Source: Geodermatophilus africanus | GTDB taxonomy: Bacteria; Actinomycetota; Actinomycetes; Mycobacteriales; Geodermatophilaceae | Direction: 5' to 3' | NCBI RefSeq assembly: GCF_900107105.1 | Contig: NZ_FNOT01000012.1 | Location: forward strand, 1-64,000 | Length of the DNA stretch: 64,000 nucleotides | In this document: in pieces, positions 1-7,368 of the stretch | Layout: every line of letters begins with the position of its first letter | Position numbering within the stretch: the stretch's first letter is position 1 | Made by a program: the position numbers and the translations under genes | The notes under the pieces: generated by a model | What the model saw: only the letters and a program-made list of their open reading frames with translations | The model's database searches: none | Told to the model about the DNA's origin: nothing

Positions 1-19
1 CTACGACTGTGAGCATGAA

Positions 20-109
20 GGGGTCGCTGCGGCGGCGGTCTGACCCCTGTTACGACCGGCCCTGTGGGTGCCTTCGCGTTGACGTGTCGACCGCCGTTGC
101 AGCGACCCC
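20..109 (+). ncRNA. Candidate IS110 bridge RNA: long hairpin upstream of the transposase
   Basis: Bases 20-40 pair with 89-109 over 21 positions without interruption; 19 are Watson-Crick pairs and two adjacent ones are G-U. The 48-base interior (41-88) is large enough to hold an internal loop. IS110-family elements are known to encode a structured bridge RNA in the non-coding end next to the transposase, with loops that pair with target and donor DNA. The position upstream of the gene fits the IS110 group. I infer that this hairpin is part of that RNA; its 5' end may lie before base 1. Confidence 0.4.
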
Positions 110-230
110 CGGACCACTGGCCGGGCGGCCGTGACCTGATAGGAGCCTGATCGCAGCAGGTCCCATCGCAGTCCTGTCCGTCCCGCCCGACCAGCGGGAT
201 GCGACCGCGATCTGTGAGGAGACCTCGGCC

Positions 231-1346
231 ATGACCAGGATGACCCTGCGCGCCGACGATGTCGTCGTCGGCGTGGACACACACAAGGACGAACACGCCG
301 CGGTGCTGCTGGACGGGCACGGCGGCAGGCTCGCCGAGCTGATGCTGCCGGCCACCGCGGCCGGATTTGCCCAGGTGTTGACTCTCGCCCGCGGGCACGT
401 CGGGCCGGCCGGGCGGCTGGTGGGCTTCGGCGTGGAGGGCACCGGCTCCTACGGGGCGGGGATCGCCCGCTACCTGCGCCGGCACGGACAGCAGGTGCAC
501 GAGGTCAACCGGCCTCCGCGTAAGGGAGAGCGGCGGCTGTCGGGCAAGAGCGACCTCATCGACGCCGAACACGCCGCCCGCCAGGTCCTCGCCGGGCTCA
601 CCCTCGCGGTCCCCAAGACCGCCAACGGGCAGAGCGAGTCGCTGCGGTTGCTCAAGATCGCTCGGGACACCGCGGTCAAGGCCCGCACCGCCGCCATGAT
701 CGCGCTCAAGGCCACGCTGGTCACCGCCGAGGAGGAGCTGCGCGCCCGCCTGGAACCGCTCACCGACGCCAAGCTCATCGCCGCCTGCGCGGCGCTCGAC
801 CCGGCGGGCGACCTGCGCGGACCGGACGCGGCGATGCGCCACGTGCTGGCCTCACTGGCCCGCCGGTGGCTGGCGCTGCACGAGGAGATCGCCGCGCACA
901 GCCGCCACCTCAAGCAGCTCACGCAGGCCGCCGCCCCGCGGATGCTCGAGCTGGTCGGCGTCGGCTTCGACATCGCCGCCGAGCTGCTCGTCACCGCCGG
1001 CGACAACAGTGACCGAGTGCGCTCCGAAGCCGCCTTCGCCAAGATGTGCGGCGCCTGCCCCATCCCCGCCGGCTCCGGGCGCACCAACAGCCGCCACCGC
1101 CTCTACCGTGGCGGCAACCGGCAGGCCAACGCCGCCCTCTACCGGGCGGTCATCGTCCGCATGCGCTGGCACCAGCCGACCATCGACTACGTCACCCGCC
1201 GCACCGCCGAGGGCCTGTCCAAGCGGGAAATCATCCGCTGCCTCAAGCGCTACCTCGCCCGCGAGATCTACCGACGACTGCCACCTTCCGACATCGACCC
1301 AGTGCCCGTCACGAACCCCGACTCGACCGACCTCCGCGCCGCTTGA
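231..1346 (+). CDS. IS110-family transposase (DEDD recombinase)
   Basis: This 371-residue protein has the IS110 architecture: an N-terminal RuvC-like DEDD domain starting with VVVGVDTHKDEHAAVLLD (Asp about residue 15), a central helical linker with the typical segment around SDLIDAEHAARQVLAG, and a C-terminal Transposase_20 domain with MCGACPIPAGSG and the serine region around GGNRQANAAL. The length is close to the 350-400 expected, so the gene looks intact. The start follows GAGGAG by about ten bases. Such enzymes insert DNA with help from an element-encoded bridge RNA (see 20-109). Confidence 0.9.
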   Translation: MTRMTLRADDVVVGVDTHKDEHAAVLLDGHGGRLAELMLPATAAGFAQVLTLARGHVGPAGRLVGFGVEGTGSYGAGIARYLRRHGQQVHEVNRPPRKGERRLSGKSDLIDAEHAARQVLAGLTLAVPKTANGQSESLRLLKIARDTAVKARTAAMIALKATLVTAEEELRARLEPLTDAKLIAACAALDPAGDLRGPDAAMRHVLASLARRWLALHEEIAAHSRHLKQLTQAAAPRMLELVGVGFDIAAELLVTAGDNSDRVRSEAAFAKMCGACPIPAGSGRTNSRHRLYRGGNRQANAALYRAVIVRMRWHQPTIDYVTRRTAEGLSKREIIRCLKRYLAREIYRRLPPSDIDPVPVTNPDSTDLRAA

Positions 1347-1359
1347 CAGCTAAAGGAGC

Positions 1360-1599
1360 TTCAACGTCGCCGCCGAGTCCCTCATCGGCCTGTACAAGAC
1401 CGAGCTCATCCGCCGCCGCGGCCCCTGGCGTGGCCTCGACGACGTCGAACTCGCCACCCTGGAGTACGTCGACTGGTTCAACCACCGCCGGCTGCACTCA
1501 GCCTGCGGCGACATTCCGCCCGTCGAGTGCGAGGACACCTACTACCGTTCGATCGCCGGCCTCACCGAGGACCTTCCGACAGAACCGAACCTCCACTGA
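1360..1599 (+). pseudogene. C-terminal fragment of IS3-family transposase (OrfB)
   Basis: Reading from 1360 gives 79 residues ending at a TGA. It contains AAESLIGLYKTELI, then EYVDWFNHRRLHSACG and PPVECEDTYYRS, the end of the rve integrase core of IS3-family OrfB proteins, including the last catalytic Glu region. There is no start codon and the DDE core before it is missing. The fragment begins within 14 bases of the IS110 transposase stop, so IS110 insertion probably cut this gene; the missing part should lie left of the window if so. Confidence 0.75.
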
Positions 1600-2114
1600 A
1601 CCCGGGGCGGGTCAGGGCGTTCAGTGCCCGGTCGGCGCAGATTGCCCGCAACCTGGACCGCTACGAATTCGCGTGGACCGCGGCGCATCCTGGTGAACGA
1701 CCCGGGCCGGCGCTGCGGCGGGCCTGGGATGCTCGGGCGTGGGCCGACGACCGACCGGACAAGGTCGTCCCGCAGCCTGGCGAGGACATCACCACCCGGT
1801 GGCTCGGCGAGCTGGCCGCCCTCGGCTACCGCGATTGCGACCGAGCCGTCGACCTGATCCCCACCCCGATCGGCGCGTTGAACCGAGACGCGGCGGCGGA
1901 GCGGGTGCTGACCCGGCTGGCCGCCGGCCGCTCCGCCTGGAACGCCGCCGACGTCCGCGGTGAGGTGGAGCAGCTGATCGCCGCCGACGGGATCATCGCC
2001 GACCCGGCGCCGCGGACCGAGCTGGCCGAGGACCTCACTGGTCAACTCGGTCTGCTGCGAGATCGCGCCCGAAGCCGGCGACCGGCAGCTGCTCCGCACC
2101 GACGGGATCACTGA
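1600..2114 (+). pseudogene. Fragment of a MobF (TrwC/TraI-type) conjugative relaxase
   Basis: From about 1600 the frame ending at 2114 encodes LDRYEFAWTAAHPGERPGPA, RRAWDARAWADDRPDKVV, WLGELAALGY, and then SAWNAADVRGEVEQLIAADG followed by RTELAEDLT. I recognise this order from the region after the relaxase and before or within the helicase part of actinobacterial MobF proteins, which are over 1,000 residues long. The catalytic N-terminus is absent, there is no start codon, and the similarity fades after about 2040. It is a remnant of a conjugative element, next to the transposase debris. Confidence 0.6.
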
Positions 2115-2183
2115 GGACTGGACCCCGGGACGGGGAGTACTCCGGCGGGCAGTGGCGGGCCGACTTCACCCGTGCCGCCGTGG

Positions 2184-2837
2184 TCAGCGACCCGGCATCC
2201 GGGTCCTGCCCGGTGGTGGCCGGACGTCGACGACAGTGACGTTCACCTGGGTTGTGACCAGGCCGGTCTGTTCGGCGATGTGGCGTGTGATGCGGTCGCG
2301 GACCGCGGCGGCGACCTGTTGTATGGGTGCTCCGAGGTCGACGGCGATCTGGACGTCGACGACGACGTGGTTGCCGGCGATCCCGATGTCGGTGGCGGCC
2401 TCCCCTGAGGTGCCGGCGACCAGGGCGGGGTCGGCCGCGGTCCCGGTCGGCGTCGCCACTCGTCCGCCGCCGAGGGCCAGGGTGACGTGCGGCACGGACT
2501 CGGCGGCCAGGCGGGCGACGGCGCCGACGACCCGTGCGGCGATGCGTGTCTGGCCGGTCGGGTCGGACATTACGGCGGACCAGTTGTTCCGGGACAGGTC
2601 GCGGATCTGGGCCATCACCGCCTGCAGCAGCCCGGCCGGGGCTCGCACGTCCTCGGCCGCGAGCTCGCGGACCGGCGCCCACAGGTCCTCGAGCTCGGCC
2701 AGGGCGGCGCGGCAGTGCGGGCAGGTCCGCTGGTGGGCGGCGTCGCGCGGGGCAGTGCCCTCGGCGACCTGGGCGAGCAGGTCGTCGAGGAGCACCCCGC
2801 AGGGGAGACGGTCACCGGACACCGGGGTCACCTCCAT
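2184..2837 (-). CDS. Anti-sigma-like zinc motif fused to an Asp23/Gls24 domain
   Basis: The protein has two parts. Residues 1-75 are short and helical and contain H35-x3-C39-x2-C42 (HQRTCPHC), the zinc signature of ZAS-type anti-sigma factors. Residues about 85-215 are an Asp23/Gls24 (DUF322) domain: RIAARVVGAVARLAAESVPH, then a segment around VVVDVQIAVDLGAPIQQVA, and QVNVTVVDVR. No membrane segment is seen, unlike most anti-sigma factors. The ATG at 2837 overlaps the sigma gene end; a GTG at 2831 making a GTGA overlap is an alternative. Translational coupling to the ECF sigma gene and divergence from the Asp23 operon suggest that this protein holds the sigma factor and senses envelope state through its Asp23 part. 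That role is inference. Confidence 0.75.
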   Translation of the reverse strand: MEVTPVSGDRLPCGVLLDDLLAQVAEGTAPRDAAHQRTCPHCRAALAELEDLWAPVRELAAEDVRAPAGLLQAVMAQIRDLSRNNWSAVMSDPTGQTRIAARVVGAVARLAAESVPHVTLALGGGRVATPTGTAADPALVAGTSGEAATDIGIAGNHVVVDVQIAVDLGAPIQQVAAAVRDRITRHIAEQTGLVTTQVNVTVVDVRPPPGRTRMPGR

Positions 2838-3400
2838 TCCTGCAGGGCGGTCGCCAGGGCCCTTCGAGCCCGGTGGGCCCGGACCTTGGTGGCGCTCTCG
2901 CTGAGGCCGAGGATGCGCCCGGTCTCGGCGTGGGTGTATCCGCTGAAGGTGCTCAGGACCAGAGGAGCACGTTGGTCGATCGGGAGGGACAGCAGGGCCT
3001 GGCGGACGGCGTCGCGGCGGTGTGCGGCGACGGCGAGGGTCTCGGCGGCCGGCGTGGAAGGCATGCCCGCCGCCTCCGCCTCCGGTAGTGGGTCGGTGGG
3101 GCGGCTGGCGCGGTGCGCGTTGTGGCAGCGGTTGATCAGGATGCGGGTGATCCAGGTGGAGAACCGGGCCTCGCCGTGGAAACCGGGCAGGTGCTGCCAC
3201 GCCTGCAGGAAGGCCTCCTGGACGGTGTCCTGGGCGTCTTGCGGGTCCCCGGTCATGCGCACCGCCACCCGGTAGAGCTGGTCTTGGTACTGGCGGACCA
3301 GGGCGGCGAAGGCGTTCTCATCCCCCGCACGGGCCAGGTCGACCCAGCGGGTCTCCACGGGGTCGGCTGACCGGTCCGCGCTGACCGCCGCCTGGCTCAC
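2828..3400 (-). CDS. ECF-type RNA polymerase sigma factor
   Basis: The 190-residue product has sigma region 2 (LVRQYQDQLYRVAVRMTG, DAQDTVQEAFLQAW, FSTWITRILINRCHN) and region 4 (QALLSLPIDQRAPLVLSTFS, then a helix-turn-helix around HAETGRILGLSESATKVRAH). The usual ECF length is met and no sigma 1 or 3 region is present. The GTG start at 3400 lies in the intergenic region shared with the divergent Asp23 operon. The downstream gene overlaps its stop and encodes a probable anti-sigma/Asp23 fusion, so the pair forms one regulatory unit. Confidence 0.9.
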   Translation of the reverse strand: MSQAAVSADRSADPVETRWVDLARAGDENAFAALVRQYQDQLYRVAVRMTGDPQDAQDTVQEAFLQAWQHLPGFHGEARFSTWITRILINRCHNAHRASRPTDPLPEAEAAGMPSTPAAETLAVAAHRRDAVRQALLSLPIDQRAPLVLSTFSGYTHAETGRILGLSESATKVRAHRARRALATALQEWR

Positions 3401-3442
3401 CGCACGGTCGCGTTGTGCGGGATCAGATTTTCCAAGATTAGC

Positions 3443-3470
3443 TGTAACCCTTCACGCTGCCCCCGTGTCG
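3443..3470 (+). promoter_or_regulatory. Candidate ECF-type promoter for the Asp23 operon
   Basis: TGTAACC at 3443-3449 resembles an ECF -35 element (AAC core), and CGTGTCG at 3464-3470 could serve as the -10. The 14-base gap is a little short for this class. It lies between the divergent sigma gene and the Asp23 operon, where a promoter used by this sigma factor would be expected. This is pattern inference only. Confidence 0.35.
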
Positions 3471-3560
3471 AACAAGGTGTGGGTCCGCACGGACGGCAGT
3501 GATCCTCGCCGTTGTCGACGACCTGTGCACGTCACCCCATCCAGGAGAAGAGGTTCAACC

Positions 3561-4028
3561 GTGACTCAGCCCTCCAGCAACACCGGCGGCAGCGCATCGT
3601 CGAGCGCCGTGGCGCAGGCGGTCCCGTCCGCGCTGCAGAGCAACCAGGGCACCACCACGATCGCCAACGACGTGGTGCAGAAGATCGCCGGTCTCGCGGC
3701 ACGGGAGGTCGCCGGCGTGTATGCCCTCGGTGGCGGCACCGCGCGGGCCATCGGCGCACTGCGCGAGCGGATCCCGGGCGCTTCGCAGGCGATCGGCCAG
3801 GGCGTCACGGTCGAGGTGGGGGAGAAGCAGGCCGCGGTGGACCTGGACCTGGTCACCGAGTACGGCGTCCCGATCGCGGACCTGGCCCGTTCGGTTCGGC
3901 GGAACGTCATCGCCTCGGTCGAGGGGATGACCGGGCTGCAGGTCACCGAGGTGAACATCTCGGTCAACGACGTCCACCTGCCCTCCGACGACGACGAGGG
4001 CCCGCAGGAGTCTCCCCGGGTCCGGTGA
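3561..4028 (+). CDS. Asp23/Gls24 family envelope stress protein
   Basis: The 155-residue protein has a low-complexity Ser/Gln/Asn N-terminus (about 35 residues), then a full Asp23 domain: TTTIANDVVQKIAGLAAREV, GVYALGGG, a segment around VTVEVGEKQAAVDLDLVTEY, VPIADLARSVRRNVIASVEG, and VTEVNISVNDVHLP. In Firmicutes Asp23 coats the membrane through AmaP; the same partners are found downstream here (4684 and 5865). The GTG at 3561 is chosen because AGGAGAAGAGG lies before it and the residues upstream do not look like protein. It is the first gene of a seven-gene run and overlaps the next by GTGA. Confidence 0.88.
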   Translation: MTQPSSNTGGSASSSAVAQAVPSALQSNQGTTTIANDVVQKIAGLAAREVAGVYALGGGTARAIGALRERIPGASQAIGQGVTVEVGEKQAAVDLDLVTEYGVPIADLARSVRRNVIASVEGMTGLQVTEVNISVNDVHLPSDDDEGPQESPRVR

Positions 4029-4366
4029 GCACTCCGCCGAGCGTCGCGGCGGCCGAGGTGCTGGTGGAGGCCGGGACGGCAGACGCCATCGCCGCGGCCG
4101 TCGCGGCCTGCCCGGCCGTCAATTCCCTGCACGGTGGGGGACTCCGTCGGACGGCGACCTACCTGCCCGGGCGCATGGTCGAGGGCGTGCACGTCGACGA
4201 GGACCGTGTCCGCGTCTCCGTCGTCGCCGTCCAGGAGGTCCCGGTCGGCGTCGTGGCCGAGCAGATCCGCGCCGCCGTCGCGCCCCTCGTGCCCGGCCGG
4301 GCGGTCGACGTCCACATCGCCGACCTGCACCTGACCGAGCCGTCGCCGGCAACACCGCCGGCCTGA
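4025..4366 (+). CDS. Small Asp23-associated protein
   Basis: The 113-residue product starts with the GTG of a GTGA overlap with the Asp23 gene, which implies coupled translation. It contains GRMVEGVHVDEDRVRVSVVA and a second strand-rich segment ending VDVHIADLHL, which resembles the beta-alpha-beta ending of Asp23 domains. I read it as a divergent, shortened Asp23-like protein. No membrane segment or catalytic motif is visible. Its place inside the operon suggests a structural role at the envelope. Confidence 0.7.
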   Translation: MSTPPSVAAAEVLVEAGTADAIAAAVAACPAVNSLHGGGLRRTATYLPGRMVEGVHVDEDRVRVSVVAVQEVPVGVVAEQIRAAVAPLVPGRAVDVHIADLHLTEPSPATPPA

Positions 4367-4384
4367 TCGGCGTCCCGGGAGCCC

Positions 4385-4639
4385 GTGTTGCCGTCGTCCC
4401 CCCACCCTGCTGAGCGCCGCCGGCGCCGTGCCCTCCTCCGGGCCCACCACCCGGACCTCGGGGGTGACCCGGAGGCGTTCATCCGCGTCCTGGCGGAGCT
4501 GGAGACCGGTCGGAGGACGGCCCCACCGGCTCCCGGGGACGAGGTGCGCTTCGTCCGCCGGCCGCGTGGGCTCGCCCGTGTCGCCGCCTGGTGGGCGCAC
4601 CGGCGGCGTCGGCGCCGGGAACCCCCACGCGTGATCTGA
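4385..4639 (+). CDS. Short J-domain-like protein
   Basis: The 84-residue protein has ALLRAHHPDLGGDPEAFIRV near its start. The HPD at residues 22-24 followed by GG-P-AF is the signature of helices II-III of DnaJ J-domains, the part that stimulates Hsp70. Helix I is short and the rest is Arg-rich without a substrate-binding domain. The GTG start follows GGGAG. It could deliver DnaK to the Asp23 complex, or simply be a degenerate J-domain; the sequence does not decide. Its basic tail might bind phospholipid or nucleic acid. Confidence 0.6.
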   Translation: MLPSSPHPAERRRRRALLRAHHPDLGGDPEAFIRVLAELETGRRTAPPAPGDEVRFVRRPRGLARVAAWWAHRRRRRREPPRVI

Positions 4640-4683
4640 CCTAGCGCTTCTGCTTCCCGTCCCGTTCTGTTCTGGAGGAACTC

Positions 4684-4869
4684 ATGCCCCCCACCGTCGT
4701 CGGCTTGTTCAGCGGCCTGCTGCTCGGCCTGGCCTGGGTCATCGGAGGCTTCGACGCCTTCGTCGGTACCGCCGTGCTCGGTGTGATCGGGTTCGTGATC
4801 GGCAAGGTCGTCTCCGGTCAGCTCGACCTCACCCCCTACCTCGGCGGCGGCGGCCGCGGCTCCCGGTGA
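4684..4869 (+). CDS. DUF2273-like small integral membrane protein
   Basis: The 61-residue protein is nearly all membrane: GLFSGLLLGLAWVIGG and GTAVLGVIGFVIGKVVSG, followed by QLDLTPYLGG. This is the form of DUF2273 proteins, which sit beside Asp23 and AmaP genes in Gram-positive bacteria. CTGGAGGAACTC precedes the ATG. The stop overlaps the GTG of the next Asp23 gene. It probably helps anchor the Asp23 layer to the membrane (inferred from context). Confidence 0.8.
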   Translation: MPPTVVGLFSGLLLGLAWVIGGFDAFVGTAVLGVIGFVIGKVVSGQLDLTPYLGGGGRGSR

Positions 4870-5315
4870 GCACCGCCGTCACCAGGGCACCCGACGACGC
4901 ACCGATCGGCGCACCGCTCGCCGCCGAGGTCGGCAGTGCCTACCCACAGCTGGGTGACCCCGCGGAGCGGGGCAGCCTGACCATCGCCGACCGGGTCGTC
5001 GAGCGCGTCGCCGGATACGCCGTGACGCGGGTCGAGGACGTCAGCGCCGCCCCCCGCCGGCTGCTGGGGGTTCGTGTCGGAGGCGCTCGCGCCGACGAGG
5101 AGGCCTCCGTGGACGCTCGCGTCGACGGACACACCGCCACGGTCGACGCCACGATCGCCGTCGGCTGGCCCGCCTCCGTCCGCGCCGTGACCGCGCGGCT
5201 GCGCCAGCAGGTCCGCGAGGACGTCGAACGCATCACCGGCGTACGCGTGGCCCACATCGACATCGACGTGGTCAGCATGATCGCGCCGGCGGCCCGACGC
5301 CGCCGCGTGCAGTGA
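4866..5315 (+). CDS. Asp23/Gls24 family protein (second copy)
   Basis: This 149-residue Asp23 protein contains GSLTIADRVVERVAGYAVTR, then DGHTATVDATIAVGWPASVR, a long helix (TARLRQQVREDVERITGVRV) and HIDIDVVSM. It begins with the GTG of a GTGA overlap with the DUF2273 gene. It is clearly distinct from the copy at 3561, so the operon makes at least two Asp23 proteins that could form a mixed assembly. Confidence 0.85.
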   Translation: MSTAVTRAPDDAPIGAPLAAEVGSAYPQLGDPAERGSLTIADRVVERVAGYAVTRVEDVSAAPRRLLGVRVGGARADEEASVDARVDGHTATVDATIAVGWPASVRAVTARLRQQVREDVERITGVRVAHIDIDVVSMIAPAARRRRVQ

Positions 5316-5337
5316 CCGGGCGAGAGAGGAAGCGCAC

Positions 5338-5865
5338 ATGCACGTCGTGAACCGAGTTCTCGCCACCCTGCTGGCGCTCGCGCTGTTCCTCGGCGGGCTG
5401 CTGGCCATCGTCGAGATCATCCTGGCCGCCCTGGACCGCCCCGCCTGGCTCGTTCCCCACGAACAGTGGAGCAGCTGGGCGGCCGGGCAGACGTTCACCG
5501 ACGGCATCATCCGCGCCATCCTCATCGGGCTCGCGATCCTGGGCCTGGTCCTGCTCACGATCGCACTGCGCCGGGGCAAGCCCGGCTCGCTGAGACTGCC
5601 CGCCCGCGCCGAGGGCGTCCGCGTCAGCGCGTCACGCCGCGGCATCGAGCGGTCGGTGGCCACAGCCGCACGACGTACCGACGGAGTGCGCTCCGTCAGT
5701 GCCAAGGCCGGACGCCGGGCCGTGCGGGTCACGGCGTCGACCGCGCTGCGCTCCACCGGGGACCTGCGGGAGCCGGTCACTGCCGCGGTGACCGAGCGGC
5801 TGGAGCAGCTCGGCCTCACCGGCGTCCTGCGTCCCAAGGTCTCCGTCTCCCGGAAGGGGTCGTGA
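5338..5865 (+). CDS. Membrane protein of the Asp23 operon (DUF6286-like)
   Basis: The 175-residue protein has two membrane helices (LATLLALALFLGGLLAIVEI and IIRAILIGLAILGLVLLTIA) and an Arg/Ser-rich cytoplasmic tail of about 90 residues containing repeated alanine-arginine helices. The fold is like AmaP but lacks its clear Asp23-like tail. It overlaps the AmaP gene by ATGA. A role in docking Asp23 proteins to the membrane is likely from context only. Confidence 0.75.
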   Translation: MHVVNRVLATLLALALFLGGLLAIVEIILAALDRPAWLVPHEQWSSWAAGQTFTDGIIRAILIGLAILGLVLLTIALRRGKPGSLRLPARAEGVRVSASRRGIERSVATAARRTDGVRSVSAKAGRRAVRVTASTALRSTGDLREPVTAAVTERLEQLGLTGVLRPKVSVSRKGS

Positions 5866-6437
5866 TGAGCTCACGCGTCAACGCGGTCAACCGCACCGTC
5901 GCCGCCCTGCTCGGCCTCGTGCTGCTCGCCGCAGGCGGGCTCGGCCTCGCGGTCAGCTTCGGTGCCTTCGGCAACAGCCGGCAGCCGGTCATCCCGCAGC
6001 CGATGCGGGACTACGCGAAGGACCAGTCCTGGTTCTGGTGGGCCGTCGCCGCGGTCTGCCTGCTCCTGGCCCTGCTCGGCCTGCGGTGGCTGCTGGCCCA
6101 GCTGCAGACCGACCGGGTCAGCCGCCTCGACCTCACCACCGACGACCGGGACGGCCGGACCACCGTCCACACCAGCGCGCTGACCGACGCGGTCGAGGCC
6201 GAGGTCGAGAGCCTGCGCGGCGTCTCCGGCGCCTCGGCCCACCTGCTGGACCGACGTGGTCAACGGCTGACCCTGGCCGTCGACCTGACCGACTACGCCG
6301 ACATCGCCGAGATCCGGCATCTCCTGGAGGACCGGGTCGTGGGCCACGCACGCCAGGCCATCGACGACCCGGACCTCCCCGTCGACATCGAACTGCGCCC
6401 CGGCAGGACCCGCTCCGCCGGCCGCGGCGTCCTCTGA
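5865..6437 (+). CDS. amaP: Alkaline shock response membrane anchor protein AmaP
   Basis: The 190-residue protein has two N-terminal membrane helices (TVAALLGLVLLAAGGLGLAV and WWAVAAVCLLLALLGLRWLL) joined by a loop, then a cytoplasmic domain with TTVHTSALTDAVEAEVESLR, GVSGASAHLLD and LTLAVDLTDYADIAEIRHLL. That pattern matches AmaP, the anchor that holds Asp23 at the membrane in staphylococci. It is the last gene of the compact operon; about 230 bases without a gene follow. Confidence 0.8.
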   Translation: MSSRVNAVNRTVAALLGLVLLAAGGLGLAVSFGAFGNSRQPVIPQPMRDYAKDQSWFWWAVAAVCLLLALLGLRWLLAQLQTDRVSRLDLTTDDRDGRTTVHTSALTDAVEAEVESLRGVSGASAHLLDRRGQRLTLAVDLTDYADIAEIRHLLEDRVVGHARQAIDDPDLPVDIELRPGRTRSAGRGVL

Positions 6438-6666
6438 CGACGTCTCCCAACGTCCGTGCGGTCGTGCCCGCTGGGCCGCGGACGGCCAGCGGTGGCGGGT
6501 GTGCCCCTGTTCCCGTGGGGTGGCCGAGGGTGCAGGCACCGGCACGGGCACCCCGCGCAGGGCCTCGTCGAGTCCGCTGCAGCCCCGTCCCGGCTGGGGC
6601 ACGCCGCTGACGCTGCGGGCGGTCCCCGACACGTGGCCTGGCCGATGCCGCATGACAGCTCGGTGA

Positions 6667-7134
6667 GTGGGGCACCACCCAGTGGTGAAGACCGCTGTGG
6701 TCGCCGTCCTCGGCGGCTTGCTGACCCTCGCCGGGATCGCGCTGCTCGTGCTGCCCGGCCCCGGCTTCGTGTTGGTCGCTGTCGGTCTGGCGGTGCTGGC
6801 CACGCGGTTCTCCTGGGCGAAGAAGCCGCTGGACTATGCCAAGGACAAGGCGCAGCAGGGCGTCGAGGAGGTCGCCCAGAGCCTTTGGCGTGCCGCCGGG
6901 GCGGTGCTGGCCGCGCTGGTGCTGGTCGCGCTCGGCGTGCTCGCCCTGGCCGGGGTGGACCTGCCGTTCGTCAATGCGTTCACCGCAGTGGTGCTCATCT
7001 TGTCCGGACTCTTCCTGGTCGGGACGGTCGTCTTCGCACGTCGTCAGGAGAAGCTGGAGCAGGCCCGGGCGCACCGCCCGGCAGGTGCGCGGGGCACAGC
7101 CGGCGCCTACCGGGCCGCGTCACACGGCGACTGA
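6667..7134 (+). CDS. PGPGW-domain transmembrane protein
   Basis: The protein has four hydrophobic helices in two hairpins. The first contains GIALLVLPGPGFVLVAVGLA, the PGPG motif that defines the family, followed by a charged loop (WAKKPLDYAKDKAQQGVEE). The second hairpin is VLAALVLVALGVLALAG and VVLILSGLFLVGTVVFA, and a short basic tail ends the protein. Function is unknown in the family. The GTG at 6667 is the first start; GTGs at 6682 and 6685 are also possible. It stands alone after the Asp23 operon. Confidence 0.75.
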   Translation: MGHHPVVKTAVVAVLGGLLTLAGIALLVLPGPGFVLVAVGLAVLATRFSWAKKPLDYAKDKAQQGVEEVAQSLWRAAGAVLAALVLVALGVLALAGVDLPFVNAFTAVVLILSGLFLVGTVVFARRQEKLEQARAHRPAGARGTAGAYRAASHGD

Positions 7135-7368
7135 GCACCGCCACTCAACCCGGTGGGGGACGGCGGCGAGCAACCCGGTCGCCACCTGCTCGACGGCGTG
7201 CCCGACCTTGAGCCGCCGATCGGCCCGCGGCGACGACCTGGGGGCTCACCGGCAGCCCGGCGGCGGTGGAGCGTTCATCGAGGAGGGCGGATGGCGCGGC
7301 GGTCACGCCCGGTGTGTAGCCCGGAGGGGTGGTCGGACACGGTCGGTGACTCGGCCGAGTGACACGCC

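Larger units (their letters stand above)
1..1350 (+). mobile_element. IS110-family insertion sequence (left boundary may lie outside the window)
   Basis: The segment carries one transposase gene preceded by about 230 bases without a gene, which is the usual plan of the IS110 group, where the long non-coding left end encodes the guide (bridge) RNA. IS110 elements have no clear terminal inverted repeats, so the exact ends cannot be read from one copy. The right end must lie close after the transposase stop, because a foreign IS3-family reading frame starts at about 1360. Confidence 0.55.

Noticed and set aside
3512..4366. 284-codon frame read as one protein
   Set aside because: The first 170 codons are a shadow of the Asp23 gene. 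Only the part from 4025 is protein-like.
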